From the NCBI GenBank assembly GCA_033439795.1, contig JAUTDP010000001.1, positions 2,108,001 to 2,172,000 on the forward strand: a DNA stretch of 64,000 nt. The letters are read 5' to 3'. The notes beneath the pieces were generated by a model. That model was given only the letters and a program-made list of their open reading frames with translations, was not told where the DNA came from and did no database searches. Origin of the DNA: Sordaria brevicollis (taxonomy: Eukaryota > Ascomycota > Sordariomycetes > Sordariales > Sordariaceae). Position 1 is the first letter of the stretch. Each line of letters begins with the position of its first letter. The position numbers and the translations under genes are program-made. Shown piece by piece: positions 36,211 through 46,899 of the stretch.

Positions 36211-38548
36211 TCAGTCAGAGCGAAGATGATCCGGGGACGGGGCCCTGCGAGAGTGCTTGTCGTCCACAGTTGACGCGGACGCCACCGCAGATCTGGGACG
36301 TGAAGCCTCACGCTCCATCAGCTCAAACTCCTGCACGGCAACTTCCTCAGTGGTCTGGCGATTCTTCTGCAGCTTGGCCTTGGTCCACTTGTAGGCTCTG
36401 GAAACCCACGGCTCGCGGCCGCCGGGATTGATTGTCCACTCCTGCTTGAGATGGTAGTCGTGGGGCATGACTCCAGTGAGTTTCGAGACAGCCCACATCA
36501 AGCTGTTGACGACAATGTACGCGAAAAGACCGCTTTGGAGAGCGTGTCAGCTATGTCAACAAGTTTCGAAAGGAATCGGGCGACTTACGCGATGAGGCCA
36601 TACGCGACACTGTAGCTGAAGGGGATGAACATGATGGTGATGAAAGAGGGGACCGCATCGCCGGCATAATTCCAATTGATGGCGCCGATTTGGCGCATCA
36701 TCAGGAAACCAGTCTACCCCGTGCTCGTTAGTAGGATGCCTCTAACAAGCAACAGGAGATTTGGTGTTGCTTACCAGGACTAAGGCCGGTCCAGTCGCCC
36801 ATGGTGGGATACCTGAAAAGAACGGCGACAGGAACACAGCGGCCAGGAAGCACAGTCCAGTGACGATTGCCGTAATTCCAGTACGTCCGCCAGCCATCAC
36901 TCCGGCACCGCTCTCGACGAAAGGCGTGACAGGTGATGAACCCAGAAGGGCCGCCATGGAGATGCAGAAAGCGTTGGTGCAATATGCCATGGTCGAGCCT
37001 GGAAAGTCGGGATCAGATCCGGGGGTCCTGTGGGTGATTCTCGCAAATGCCTGAAGGGTCGCGGTGCAATCAATCATGTCGACGTATAGCATGGTGATGA
37101 CAGCAACAATGAAGTTGCCCAAATGATGCCGAGGGATATCGAATCGCAGCTGATCCAGGTCAAGTCCCACCATCCGGCGCACTCCGACCATGCTGGAGAA
37201 GTAATCCCATTTATTCTGGCCGACCGAGTTGTATGGGAAGAAGGTCACGGGTGTCGAGCGCCTGAATTGTGCCATGGTTCAGTCTCTGATCGTTTAAGAG
37301 ATGATTGGAGCACTTACGGGATAGAAACAAGGGTGACGAAGAGTACACCGATCCCAATAGACCACATGCTGTTGTAACCCATGATGATGGTTGGCAAGAT
37401 GCCTCCACCAAGAATACCAAGCCAAACCTATTGCCTGTCAGAAATCTCGAGGGACGCTTCAGATGTCAGGAATGATACCTTGGGGTTCGCAAAAGGACTT
37501 GATGCAGAACAACCGCCCTGCTCGTTGAGGTCGGTGCAATCAGCAAGAGTGATAGGCACAGCATTGCCACCAGAAATGATACCAAGTCCAGTGTTGTATG
37601 TCAGACCAGTCAAGGTGAGGAATAATCCAATACCGCAGATGCCCGCGATCTTCATAGTTCTCGGAATAATTCTGACCAGCCAGTTACGAGCACCAGTCAA
37701 GGCAAGGATAATGAAGATCCAGCCCTCGAGAAAGACAGCTGTGAGAGCCATGCGCCAGGGCAGATTGCCGGTTCCTCTGACGCCGATGACTTGATACGCA
37801 AAGTAAGAGTTGAGGCCCATGCCCGGTCTGTTTTCTTGTTAGGGACCTTGGACCATGCGATAGGATATTGCGCACAACTTACGCCGGAGCAACAGGCATG
37901 TTGGTCATCAAGCCGAAAAGGATGCAGGATATGGCCGTGACAGCGGCGGTCACGGTGACCATGTCACGCCTAAGCTCTGCGTATCTGTCAGTGTCGCAAC
38001 TCTCGAAGGGGATGAGTCGAGTCGGGGTGGGCTTCCAACTAACCTTCAATGCAGGTTTGGTAATCCATCAGACAGGTGGGCTTGCCTTTATCCTCACCCA
38101 GGCAGCTACACTCGTATCCGGCAGAGGCAATCACAGCCGGCTATGTTTGAATCGTTCGTTAGACACTCATCTAGCCAGAGACGAGAGGATACGCACATTG
38201 GCAGCCAAGAGGTACACCATGGCCGAAAAAGTAATCAATCCCGCTTTGACCTCGGTGCAGAAATTGGCCTCTCTAATCTCGTCGGGCTAGAAATCGTTCA
38301 ACAGTCTGTCAGTCTGTGTTCATGGAGTGAGAGTAAACATATCGATTAACACTCACATGGTCCGATCCGCGCAAGCGAAAGAAGCGACCCAAGAAGGTGT
38401 CGCTGACCTTGCGGTTGACAAAATCAACCCCGCCATTGATGGCGTCGGCCGCGTAGTCAAAGCCGCGACGGAAGATGGAGCGACGAGGAGGGTCATGGGT
38501 CTCGTCGGCGTTGTCCGAGCCGAGGCGAACGCCAGTGGTGACCGCCAT
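36211..38548 (-). CDS. azgA: AzgA-type purine (adenine/hypoxanthine/guanine) permease
   Basis: A nine-exon gene; exons include 38548-38357, 38286-38197, 38140-38044, 37976-37883, 37827-37479 and 37427-37318, then three more to the stop at 36211. All checked junctions keep frame. The product resembles the AzgA branch of the nucleobase transporter superfamily (NCS2-like), typically ~580 residues: an N-terminal EVKAGLITFSAMVYLLAANP segment, MPVAPAPGMGLNSYFAY, a long run of membrane segments, FVESGAGVMAGGRTGITA and GLIAGLFAYIVVNSL, then a charged C-tail. Family members are plasma-membrane proton symporters for adenine, guanine and hypoxanthine. The start at 38548 (MAVTTGVRLGS) is the first ATG; an upstream frame would need a non-ATG codon. 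It is transcribed divergently from the methyltransferase-like gene at 40442. Substrate is inferred from the family. Confidence 0.88.
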
Positions 38549-40441
38549 CTCTCTGAGGGCTTCCTGGACTCTGGCGTCCACTGGACAGCGGGGTTAGTCG
38601 CGCTTGTTTGAGGTGATCGAAAAGTATCGACTTCGATGCTTCACGATGTGTTGCCAGTGAAGGAAAGAAGTATGGAGATGATGAAAAGGAGAAAAGAAGG
38701 ACCGTGATACTCGAAGCGCTCCTGTCTTGATCTGCGCCACCAAAGAAAGATGTGGGCAGTGGAAGAAAGATAGGTTGCTTGTGGAGAGAAGTTGAAGTAG
38801 GAAGGTAAAGAGTGAACTCAGCAACCCGACGCGCTCTCAAAACTGAACTTTGGGCGCCCTGGGTTCCGAGACGCGTATTGTGACGACCGAGGAAGGAGCG
38901 GCTGCGAAAGTACCCACTAGGTACTTCCATCTGTCTTTCCGGCCTCGGAAGCACAAAACCGACGACTGTTGGATGTGACGGGATTCATTCGAGGCCCAAG
39001 ACTTCTTGCGCCCATCGTGATGAAGGATTGGGAGAAAAAGAGGTGCCATACTCTTTGTTGTCTGTGAACACTCGGTCACTTGACAACGGTTGTTTTCCAC
39101 TTGATGCCGTGTGATTCCAGACGTTGCCAGCGTCTTGTTGGAGAGTTGTGAGAGTGTGTTGAGGTGGAAGTGGTTGCAAGATGGAAGCCAGAAAAGAACT
39201 TTCGCCCTTAGTAAGTAAAATATGAAACGCGGTCACGGAAGCCTATTGACAAGAACGCGTCTTATTATCAACGCTTTGAGGAAGGAGCGGTAACAGCCTG
39301 AGCAGGTACCAAGCGATATCTATCTTGAGCTGAAACACCTCGACAAACGGCCGGCTTTCTATATGAATATTCTTTTATTGTGGCATTCATTATTCAGTTC
39401 AAGCCGAATAGAGCGGTATGTCAACATTGTTTTATCTCACGCATCGATGTTGTCATTGTTTGACTTCATGGTTATCGCATCATTCTCGCAGCATTTTCCC
39501 TTAAATGCCCCTTTGAAGTAGAATTCATTTGGGTCATGCTAATAAACTTTCCCCCGGCAGAGAATCGTCCGTTAAACTGTCGAGATGTGTCTAGAAGGCG
39601 AGGGGGGTAAGTTCACATCTGTCACCCTCGCTCGCGTCGGACTTCTTTCTGGCCGAGAAAGTCGGATGTGCCGCTCCTTCCATCTTCGCCCAGACGTATC
39701 AACCCGGAGACAGCCCACGCTTCTGCTCCCCTTCGGGACCGAGCCACGTGCAAAATTGGAAAACAAAAAGAAATAATAAAAAATTGGGAAGGCACGGTAT
39801 CGAAGTAAAACGCACCAATCGTTATCTTATCACTTTGCCCTGATGGAATTTTCAGCATCGTGACAAGACAATTCTTTCAAAGCACATACGGTTTACGAGT
39901 GCACCGCCAGTTGGTCTAGCAATTGTGGGTACATCAGCACAAGTTTTACCTACCGTTCAGAATTACCTACTATGCTGAGACGGCTGGAAGTTCTTGCTTT
40001 CTTTTCCCAGATCCATCTTTGAGCTTGGTGGCGCACGAGAATATCATCTCTTCCAGTCTTCGCTCTTCTTCACCTCTTCGCGAGACTCGGGTCTCACACT
40101 TACATAGAAACTTACGGTTTGTACCAAACATCGCGTCTGGTTTCTGTCAGGTGAGTCACATGTGGCCCTCGATCCCAAATCTATCCTCCTGATTGTGCAA
40201 ATTTGACCGCAAACCATCAAGGGCAGACCTGAGATCAAGCAAAGCTTCATCGGCGATCGAATCTGCCATTATCTCAGTTGGCCATCCAGAGAACGACAAA
40301 ACCAGAGCACAAGGTCACAAGGCAAGACGTGTCCCATTGCTAGGTCAATGGCGAGAAGCATCTACCGGTTTCTACAAGACATCTCAGATCATCATCATTT
40401 CGAGCCCCGCACAGTCCCTCCGCCTCATCACCACGTTCAAG
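38549..40441. promoter_or_regulatory. Shared divergent promoter region
   Basis: About 1.9 kb between the divergent starts of the purine permease (-) and the methyltransferase-like gene (+). No coding frame is convincing. It must hold both promoters, but I do not identify specific operator sites. A donor-like CAGGTGAGTC at 40149-40158 may mark a leader intron for the plus-strand gene. Confidence 0.35.
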
Positions 40442-42601
40442 ATGTTCGCGCCTACCTGGGACGAGAACGGACAGAAACTCCTTGAACGGCAAATTGTTGC
40501 TCAAGAGCAAGAAATGAAGAAGAAGCCTCAACGCGAAAGCCAAGATTGCGGTAGCTTGATGGGGTCGGCAATTACGCGACAATCGTCATCTACAGCAGGC
40601 AAGTCTGGTGCCACGGTTGATTCAAAGGATGGCGTTGGTACGAGACTTAAGAGGGCCATCACACGCAAACGTCTGTCCGAAAACTCTGGCGACAAGCTGC
40701 GACCAAGCTCCTACTACGCCGCCTCTTCAAGGTTGTCCTCTATTTTTGCCGAAAACGACGATATGCATCCCGGCAGCTCAGAGACAGACCAACTGGTTGG
40801 TGTCGATGTCAATCACCCTGACGGTCATGATGAGCTATCCGAGACGATTGTCGCGGAAGAACAAAGTGATGAGCTGTCAAAAGAAGATACCGCGAGAGAC
40901 CAAGCAAACGACGTACAGGAAGAACTCGAGGTTTCAAAGACGCCCCCATCCAAGCTACCAACTTTCGTTATCGTTTCAGCTCCTTCAACGCCGGAGGATG
41001 CCGACAAACGTTCTTCGACTGGTTATTCGCGGAGCACAACACTTGTCCAATGTCTAGATCAAGATTCTTATATCACGAGAACAATCACAGTCACCTACGA
41101 GCCCCGAGGGGACGCTGACATCAACGATTATGTGGTCGAGACCATTATCTCAGCCGATCCTTCGCCCTTTACCACGACCAAGGACTCGAAGTCGCGACCT
41201 TCATCCCCCATCGTACGTCCTACAGCACCAAATGAGGGTGATGCGGTCCCATCATTCTCTACTCTTGTCGACAACTGGTTCACAGCCCTTCATGGCTCCA
41301 ATAAAGCCACTTCGCTTAGTCCCCCAAGCATGAACGATGACACATCCGATCCGGGCCGTGTTGTCAGCCCGGTCGAGCCTCACACCCCCGTCTCGACCCA
41401 GGGCTTCCTTCCTGTTCCCACAACCCCCGGTCTGCCCCCAAAATCGCCCAAGCTCGGAGCGACCGACCCCGATGCCTGGAAGCCGCCCGACAATTGGGGA
41501 TGCCAGCCCACCGCGAAGTTGTTGCCAAAGACCGATGAGAAGCAGGAAAATTTGACCACTATCAAGCACAACAAGAAGAAGAAGAATATGGCGAGGGTAC
41601 AGAAGGACGCCGAGGGCTTGGCCTGTCCCAGCCCAAAAAGAATTTTATCCCGCCTCGCGCAATGTTGGGACGAACCTCTCGAAACCTGCCCAAATCCCCA
41701 AGAGGATCACGATAGAAAGTGCTTGATGATTTCAGTACTCAACGACATGTGCCAACCTGCTGCAACTGTGTCGGATACAGAGTGCCAGTTGGAGCAAGAC
41801 AGGATCCGCCCCCGAGGCCACAGGATTCTCGCCCTGTTCGAGTCTGAAGGTAAGCATTCGCTGGTACTCAACATAAGCTGCCCTGCGCTAACCCACTCAG
41901 CAACTGCGTTCTACCTAGCCACAACCTACTCAAATGCCGTTATCACACATCTCTCGCTCTCGCCTCTACCGCATGACCTATTCTCGAATGTGCAGCCTCT
42001 ATTCGCACCACCCAATAAAGCATCCATCTCGTTCGCGGCTGATTCCTTTCATTCGGTCCACTGTCTCTCCCTGCCTTCGCTGGTACCGGCCCACGAGATC
42101 GTCGAAGTTCTCAAGCGAGTATACCGTTGCCTCGCTCCCAACGGTACTTTGCAGTTAGTGCTGCTCGACCCCTTCCCAGTGGCAAGGAGGCTCGGCCCAC
42201 ACACCAGAAAGTGGTTCGAAAAACATATCCTCACAAACCTGCAGGCACGGTCTCGCTGTGTCAGGCCCAGCGTGGTCATTCCCGGATTCTTGGAGGAGGC
42301 ACAACTCCGTGTCCGTGAGGAGACATGCACCAAAGTGAAGTTCTTGGCTTTACCCCCGGACCCGACAGACGTGTTTACCGACGACCAAGAACGGATCCAG
42401 GCCGAGCTTCGCAGCGTCGTTGGCAGGATGCTGTGGCAGGAGGTCTGGGGCAAGTTCGTGTCTGGTGATGATAACTGGTGGGATGATCCCGAGTGTGTCG
42501 AGGAGTGTTCCAGGCTTGGAACTTACTTTGAGTTCAGTCGTGTTGAGGCTGTCAAGCTTGGCAATGCCGAGGTCATGGGGGCCTTCAGCGTTGGTTGCTG
42601 A
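40442..42601 (+). CDS. Methyltransferase-fold protein, probably degenerate, with long disordered N-terminus
   Basis: The frame opens with ATG 40442 (MFAPTWDENGQK); the open frame upstream lacks an ATG. A 51-bp intron (41850-41900, GTAAGC, branch GCTAAC, acceptor CAG) is a multiple of three, so the unspliced frame also stays open. Spliced, the protein has about 702 residues. Residues 1 to ~450 are low in complexity, with acidic, Ser/Pro-rich blocks. The last ~240 residues look like a class I SAM-dependent methyltransferase: HRILALFESEATAF in the place of motif I, SFHSVHCL, then VEVLKRVYRCLAPNGTLQLVLLDPF as the motif II/III helix-strand. The usual glycine-rich D-x-G-x-G loop is missing, so SAM binding is doubtful. 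Similar fungal proteins are uncharacterised. The N-terminus suggests a regulatory or scaffold role; that is inference. Confidence 0.72.
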   Translation: MFAPTWDENGQKLLERQIVAQEQEMKKKPQRESQDCGSLMGSAITRQSSSTAGKSGATVDSKDGVGTRLKRAITRKRLSENSGDKLRPSSYYAASSRLSSIFAENDDMHPGSSETDQLVGVDVNHPDGHDELSETIVAEEQSDELSKEDTARDQANDVQEELEVSKTPPSKLPTFVIVSAPSTPEDADKRSSTGYSRSTTLVQCLDQDSYITRTITVTYEPRGDADINDYVVETIISADPSPFTTTKDSKSRPSSPIVRPTAPNEGDAVPSFSTLVDNWFTALHGSNKATSLSPPSMNDDTSDPGRVVSPVEPHTPVSTQGFLPVPTTPGLPPKSPKLGATDPDAWKPPDNWGCQPTAKLLPKTDEKQENLTTIKHNKKKKNMARVQKDAEGLACPSPKRILSRLAQCWDEPLETCPNPQEDHDRKCLMISVLNDMCQPAATVSDTECQLEQDRIRPRGHRILALFESEGKHSLVLNISCPALTHSATAFYLATTYSNAVITHLSLSPLPHDLFSNVQPLFAPPNKASISFAADSFHSVHCLSLPSLVPAHEIVEVLKRVYRCLAPNGTLQLVLLDPFPVARRLGPHTRKWFEKHILTNLQARSRCVRPSVVIPGFLEEAQLRVREETCTKVKFLALPPDPTDVFTDDQERIQAELRSVVGRMLWQEVWGKFVSGDDNWWDDPECVEECSRLGTYFEFSRVEAVKLGNAEVMGAFSVGC

Positions 42602-43701
42602 TGTTGAAGAGAAGCTTTCCTCGAGCTGGCAACTCAAATGAGGAGGCAAGAAGCCTTTGGCAAGGTTGTGGGACAGTTGTCTGGAATCACTCTCTGTGAT
42701 CCACGGTTCCTGTCATTTGGGCACTCATGTCACAGTATCCTGCACTTTCAGTGTCTTTGTGTTTTCTTTTTCGTGTTTGCCATGCATGTACTTGCTGCCA
42801 TCTTGCTTTCGCGAATGTCTTGATACCATGGTTGGTAATGTCGGTTATGGATAGGTGTTTTCGGATGGATGTTTTTGCATGTTGAAGATGGGATAAATGA
42901 AGTACAGATGATCTTTGTTAGTTATCCTCGCGATGTTTGGAGATGGCGACTACCATAGGTGCCAGACTATATGTGGAAGGAGGAGCTCACAGTGATAAAA
43001 CAGAGGATGATTGTCGGATAGACTTGTACAATATAGCATAGAAACAAATAAATGACCACTTCCGTCTCCGTTACCATCATCTTCCATTTTCCAACGTTGT
43101 CGTTCAGTTGTCGCTCTCCCAACGCCCTGGCCGAACAGCGAATCCTTCGCAGAGGCTGGGTAGACACTCGACCATTAGTATCGACCACTCGGCTGGTTTG
43201 CGGTGACATATTGACAAGAGAAAATCCAACAGAGGGTGAGGTTCTGAGCGTGTTTCTCGGAGGTATCAGGATCGTATCGATTGAACCAGATGGTCGGCAA
43301 CATGCACCCTCGTCGGATCTTGAGGCTTGAAATATTTACTTCCACTCAAGGGAACCACAGCATCACGTTCCAGCGCTGTCCCAGCAGGTGCCTTTCAGCG
43401 GTCTTGGACAGTCGCAGACTCGCAGTGCAGCCCCACTTTTTCAAGTCCCCTAGACCGCCAAGCCATGCATCAACGTCACACTGGCTCCAACGATCCCCAC
43501 AAAATTTTTGTTTCTGTCGTTCGGGTCGCCTCCACCGGTGCGAACCTCACAAGTCCAGATCTGCTGCCATCCAAATCTTATCTCGAACCTCCCATCCCGT
43601 CCTCAACCTCTTCCCAACCGCCCCCTTTCCTTTTTCCACCAAACCACCTCGACCTCCTTTTATTCTTAGCCGGTCGGACAACCCCGAGAAATCAGCCAAA
43701 A
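42602..43701. other. Intergenic: 3' flank and promoter of next gene
   Basis: No supported gene. An open frame continuous with the next gene reaches back to 43327, but only from a TTG codon. The pyrimidine-rich stretch just before 43702 resembles a fungal core promoter or leader. Confidence 0.4.
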
Positions 43702-44313
43702 ATGCCCTCCGTCAAAAACCCCAACGGCCCCTCGCGCAACCGCCTCATCGCCCGCGCCGCCTCCCTGCGCAAGCAGCGCCAGCGCGAGTCCGCCCTGGGC
43801 AAGCTCGAAAAGAACCACAAGATCACCAAGGAGGATCTCGCGCGCGGTGCTCGCCCGGGACTCCTCCCCAACAGCGGACCTCGTAAAGCCCTGGGCAAGA
43901 AGGCCCAGAGGAAGCTGGAGAAGAAGTTGGGCTATGCGATCAGACGCAAGATGGAGAGGGAGGGGTTGAGTAAGATGGAGGTGGAGAAGGTTGAGGAGAT
44001 GATGGGGATTGGTTAGTAGTTTTTCTTTTTTTCTTTTTCTTCGTATGGGTTCGACGTGGATTGGACGATAAGAGAACAGAAAGAACATGGAAAAGAAAGT
44101 ACAGAAAGGGGATCAGAACGACGGGAGAGCCAAGACGGACTGTTGTTCTTGGGTGTGGAAAGCAAAATACACGCAGAACATCTCTTTGCAAGACAAAACC
44201 TCAGCTAACAAAGTTTGCAACCGCCAGGCAAGACCAAGAAGACCGCCACGACCGAGGAGACCACCACCGAGGAGACTCCTGCCACCAAGGAGGTCGAGAT
44301 GGATTTTTCTTAA
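43702..44313 (+). CDS. Small basic protein, possibly Alb1-like ribosome biogenesis factor
   Basis: Two exons, 43702-44011 and 44228-44313, joined by a 216-bp intron (GTTAGT donor, GCTAAC branch, CCAG acceptor), encode 131 residues. The first exon starts MPSVKNPNGPSRNR and continues as a Lys/Arg-rich sequence with a probable helix (ALGKKAQRKLEKKLGYAIRRKM). The second exon gives a short acidic Thr/Glu-rich tail ending VEMDFS. The composition fits a nucleolar or ribosome-associated protein. The opening N-G-P-S and size remind me of fungal Alb1, which accompanies Arx1 on pre-60S particles, but I cannot verify this and a different small nucleolar protein is possible. Exon 2 keeps frame exactly and removes two in-frame TAG codons, which supports the gene model. 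Confidence 0.7.
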
Positions 44314-46135
44314 GCGAACCACCATACCCAACAACCAAAAACAACACCACCATGCATTTACCGGCGTTTGGGGACAACAACACGGGATTATCATCATCGA
44401 ATCGGTCAAGCAAAATCAGGGACGGCTTGCGAGATAGAGAAAAAGAAGAAGAGGCAGCAGAAATAGGAGGAGGAGGAGATTTGACATCGGCAGCCGAGGC
44501 AACCGAGGCCATCGGACAGCAACAAGTATCGAAGGAGGAAAGGGAAAAGCGGTTACTAGCAACAAGATACCCCTGGCAGCAGTGGAAACAGTGGAAAGAA
44601 CAGGAAGGGTTGGGTTGGTATCTGGCACATAGATACGGTTGTTGATCGCACAACAACAAATCAACTCGTACCATGAGCCCCTACCTAAGTCCATCCCGGA
44701 GATGTTGTCACGTACGCTCATCCCCGATGCCCGTAGCTGCAGCTGTCCCTGTCTCGGGCCCCTCCGGCTGTGGTGTCCAGTTCAGTCCGGCTTGTTCAAC
44801 GACTCTGGATACGCAACACACTTCACGCCACGGCCTCTATTCTAACGAATAGTAGAGGTTTCAAGGACCGATCACCATTTGGCAACCTCGCCTAGCCCAC
44901 CTATTCCGTTATATCCTCGACGTAGTAAGTCCTACTTCGAGCGATCTGCGGACGGACTACCCCGGAGAAGGGGAACCATCGAGACAAAAAAGGCCAACAT
45001 AGAACTTGAACGAGTGGCTACTTTGCTGGTAGTGTAGGCTAAAAATGCTTTCTTGAGCTGCCCACTTGCTAGAGACGAGGACACATGAGGACTGCCCTCT
45101 CAATTAATAATCTTACATCTTGCCATCCAATACAATGTTTTACCCTTGCGTTGCTCCATGTTTATTAACACGTACACAAGTTCATCATTCATTTACTGAT
45201 TTTAGGATATCCCGTCCCGTCGTATAAGCCGACGCCGCCTCATACCAACAAGAGGAAATGGTCTACCAGTACCTACGCCTCCTTCATATAGAGTCAAGAG
45301 AACCAATTCAGTCTCGGTTATTCTTATGAAACGCCTGACAGTGCACATGAGGCGAGCGCAAAATAACAGGCCGGCAAGGGATCATAGGCTGACGAACTGC
45401 AGTACACAGTCCCTAACTCATAGTGCAGGGATACTACACTCAAACTGTTAGTGCAGAGGTACCTCACGCATGATTTCGTACGATTGAATAGCAGACAGGT
45501 CTGCCAGATTAAACAAATCTCAACACCAACAAGATTGAAAACGCCTCGAAGCATGACTGGTCAATGTCTATGCTGAAACTGAATGAGGCACGGCGATGAT
45601 TTCGTGGCGTAAGCCATTGGGAACTGGTTCAATTACACGTGGTTGGCCAAGACAATCCCAACCAGAACCCCGACCCTACAGTATAAACCCAATTTGGGAA
45701 TGCACTCAAAAATCTGGAACATTTTCAATCTCCGCTCCTCCAAATCTGCGCCAGAACGACGAGATGAGAAACCCTTCTTTTTGTTCTTCTTTGAGGCTTC
45801 CAAAAAGAAACCCCAGATTTATTAGCCGAGTTCCATTCCCAATTCCGCGCCGCCTCCAAAACGATGGTTCCACCCAGATGGGCTAGATTGACGGACGCTC
45901 ATTGGCACCGGCGACCCAAAATCACGCAGTTCATGCTTCATGCATGTCGACCATGCTGTGTTGGCAGCCTCTCATCCACATAGCCGGCGGCCGAAGCGAC
46001 CCGGTACCTGGTGGCATTGGGTATGTACTCCGCAATCCCAAGATTCCCAACCTCGCCTTTTCGAGATGTTTATTTTGAAACCGACGAACGACGAATCGTC
46101 AAAGGGGCGGTGTCCGCATTAACGTCATCTTCCTG
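44314..46135. other. Intergenic, no gene seen
   Basis: Normal composition. Short frames only. Host sequence ends at the target site GATCT of the copia element. Confidence 0.45.
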
Positions 46136-46140
46136 GATCT
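46136..46140. repeat. Target-site duplication of the copia element, left copy
   Basis: GATCT, identical to 52134-52138. Confidence 0.85.
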
Positions 46141-46308
46141 TGTAGAATAGCAGTAATATAGGGGTATTGAGAATGAGGGTGCAGAGTGTATATTGTATAG
46201 AATCTGTTCTGTGACCAGGAAATCCCGCACACAGAAATCAGGGTTTTACCCAGCAATCTAGATTATATAAGAAAAGCGGTGGTAAGAAACCCACCCCTAT
46301 ATTTAATA
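46141..46308 (-). repeat. LTR (3' LTR of the minus-strand element)
   Basis: A 168-bp direct repeat of 51966-52133. It begins TGTAGAATAG; its last bases, TTTAATA, correspond to CTGACA in the other copy after RIP. I count about 14 differences between the LTRs, all transitions. Confidence 0.9.
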
Positions 46309-46487
46309 TACCCCCCCAATTATATTAGCGCATACTAAAAAATTGGTTAAAAGCGCTTAAATGAAGCTATTCCTAGATTTTATACCCTTAAAATTAATAA
46401 ATCCTTAAATAATCGCTTTTAAAAATATTACTTATTAATTATACTATATTTAGAAGGTCCGTAGTATTAATTTTTAATAATTAGCCG

Positions 46488-46631
46488 GGCGCCGTAATTT
46501 AGTAGTTAAAGCGTTAAAGTCCTATATTAAATTACCGTACGGTATTTTTAAATTATATTTAATAATATACTCCCCGGATTATCCTTAATGGCTATCTTTA
46601 AAGGTCGTAGGTTTAAATCCCGTCGGCGCCA
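46488..46631 (+). pseudogene. RIP-mutated tRNA-derived unit inside the copia element
   Basis: GGCGCCG at 46488 pairs perfectly with CGGCGCC at 46624-46630, a 7-bp acceptor stem. After the 5' strand comes TAATTTAGTAG, which is the eukaryotic A box TGGCTCAGTGG with only C-to-T and G-to-A changes. Before the 3' strand comes GGTTTAAATCC, the B box GGTTCGAATCC with two such changes. T-runs follow within 10 bases, as for Pol III termination. At 144 bases it is long for a tRNA, so it carried an intron or insertion, or was the head of a SINE. It lies antisense, about 180 bp inside the 3' LTR. Isotype cannot be read. Confidence 0.6.
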
Positions 46632-46899
46632 AATTTTTTACCTTTTTTCCTTCTTATAAATATTATACAAAATCCCTTTATTTTATAAAAATTATTTTAA
46701 TAGAATAATATAAATCGATAATTATTTATAATAATATTATCCTTCCTTTTTACTTCTTTAAAATATTCTATCCCCGTTGGAATTAGATTATTAATATATT
46801 CGCGTTAATTAATTTTAATACCCTTTCCTTCCCCTTCTTTAAATTCGAAATATTTATAAAACCTATTTAGCGAATAAATTCTTTATATTTCTCTATAAT

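Noticed and set aside
43327..43701. Upstream extension of the small basic protein
   Set aside because: Would need a TTG start; the sequence is leader-like and the ATG at 43702 gives the expected basic N-terminus.
46488..46631. A working tRNA gene
   Set aside because: Both promoter boxes and the T loop carry RIP changes (TTCGAAT has become TTTAAAT); it is a relic.
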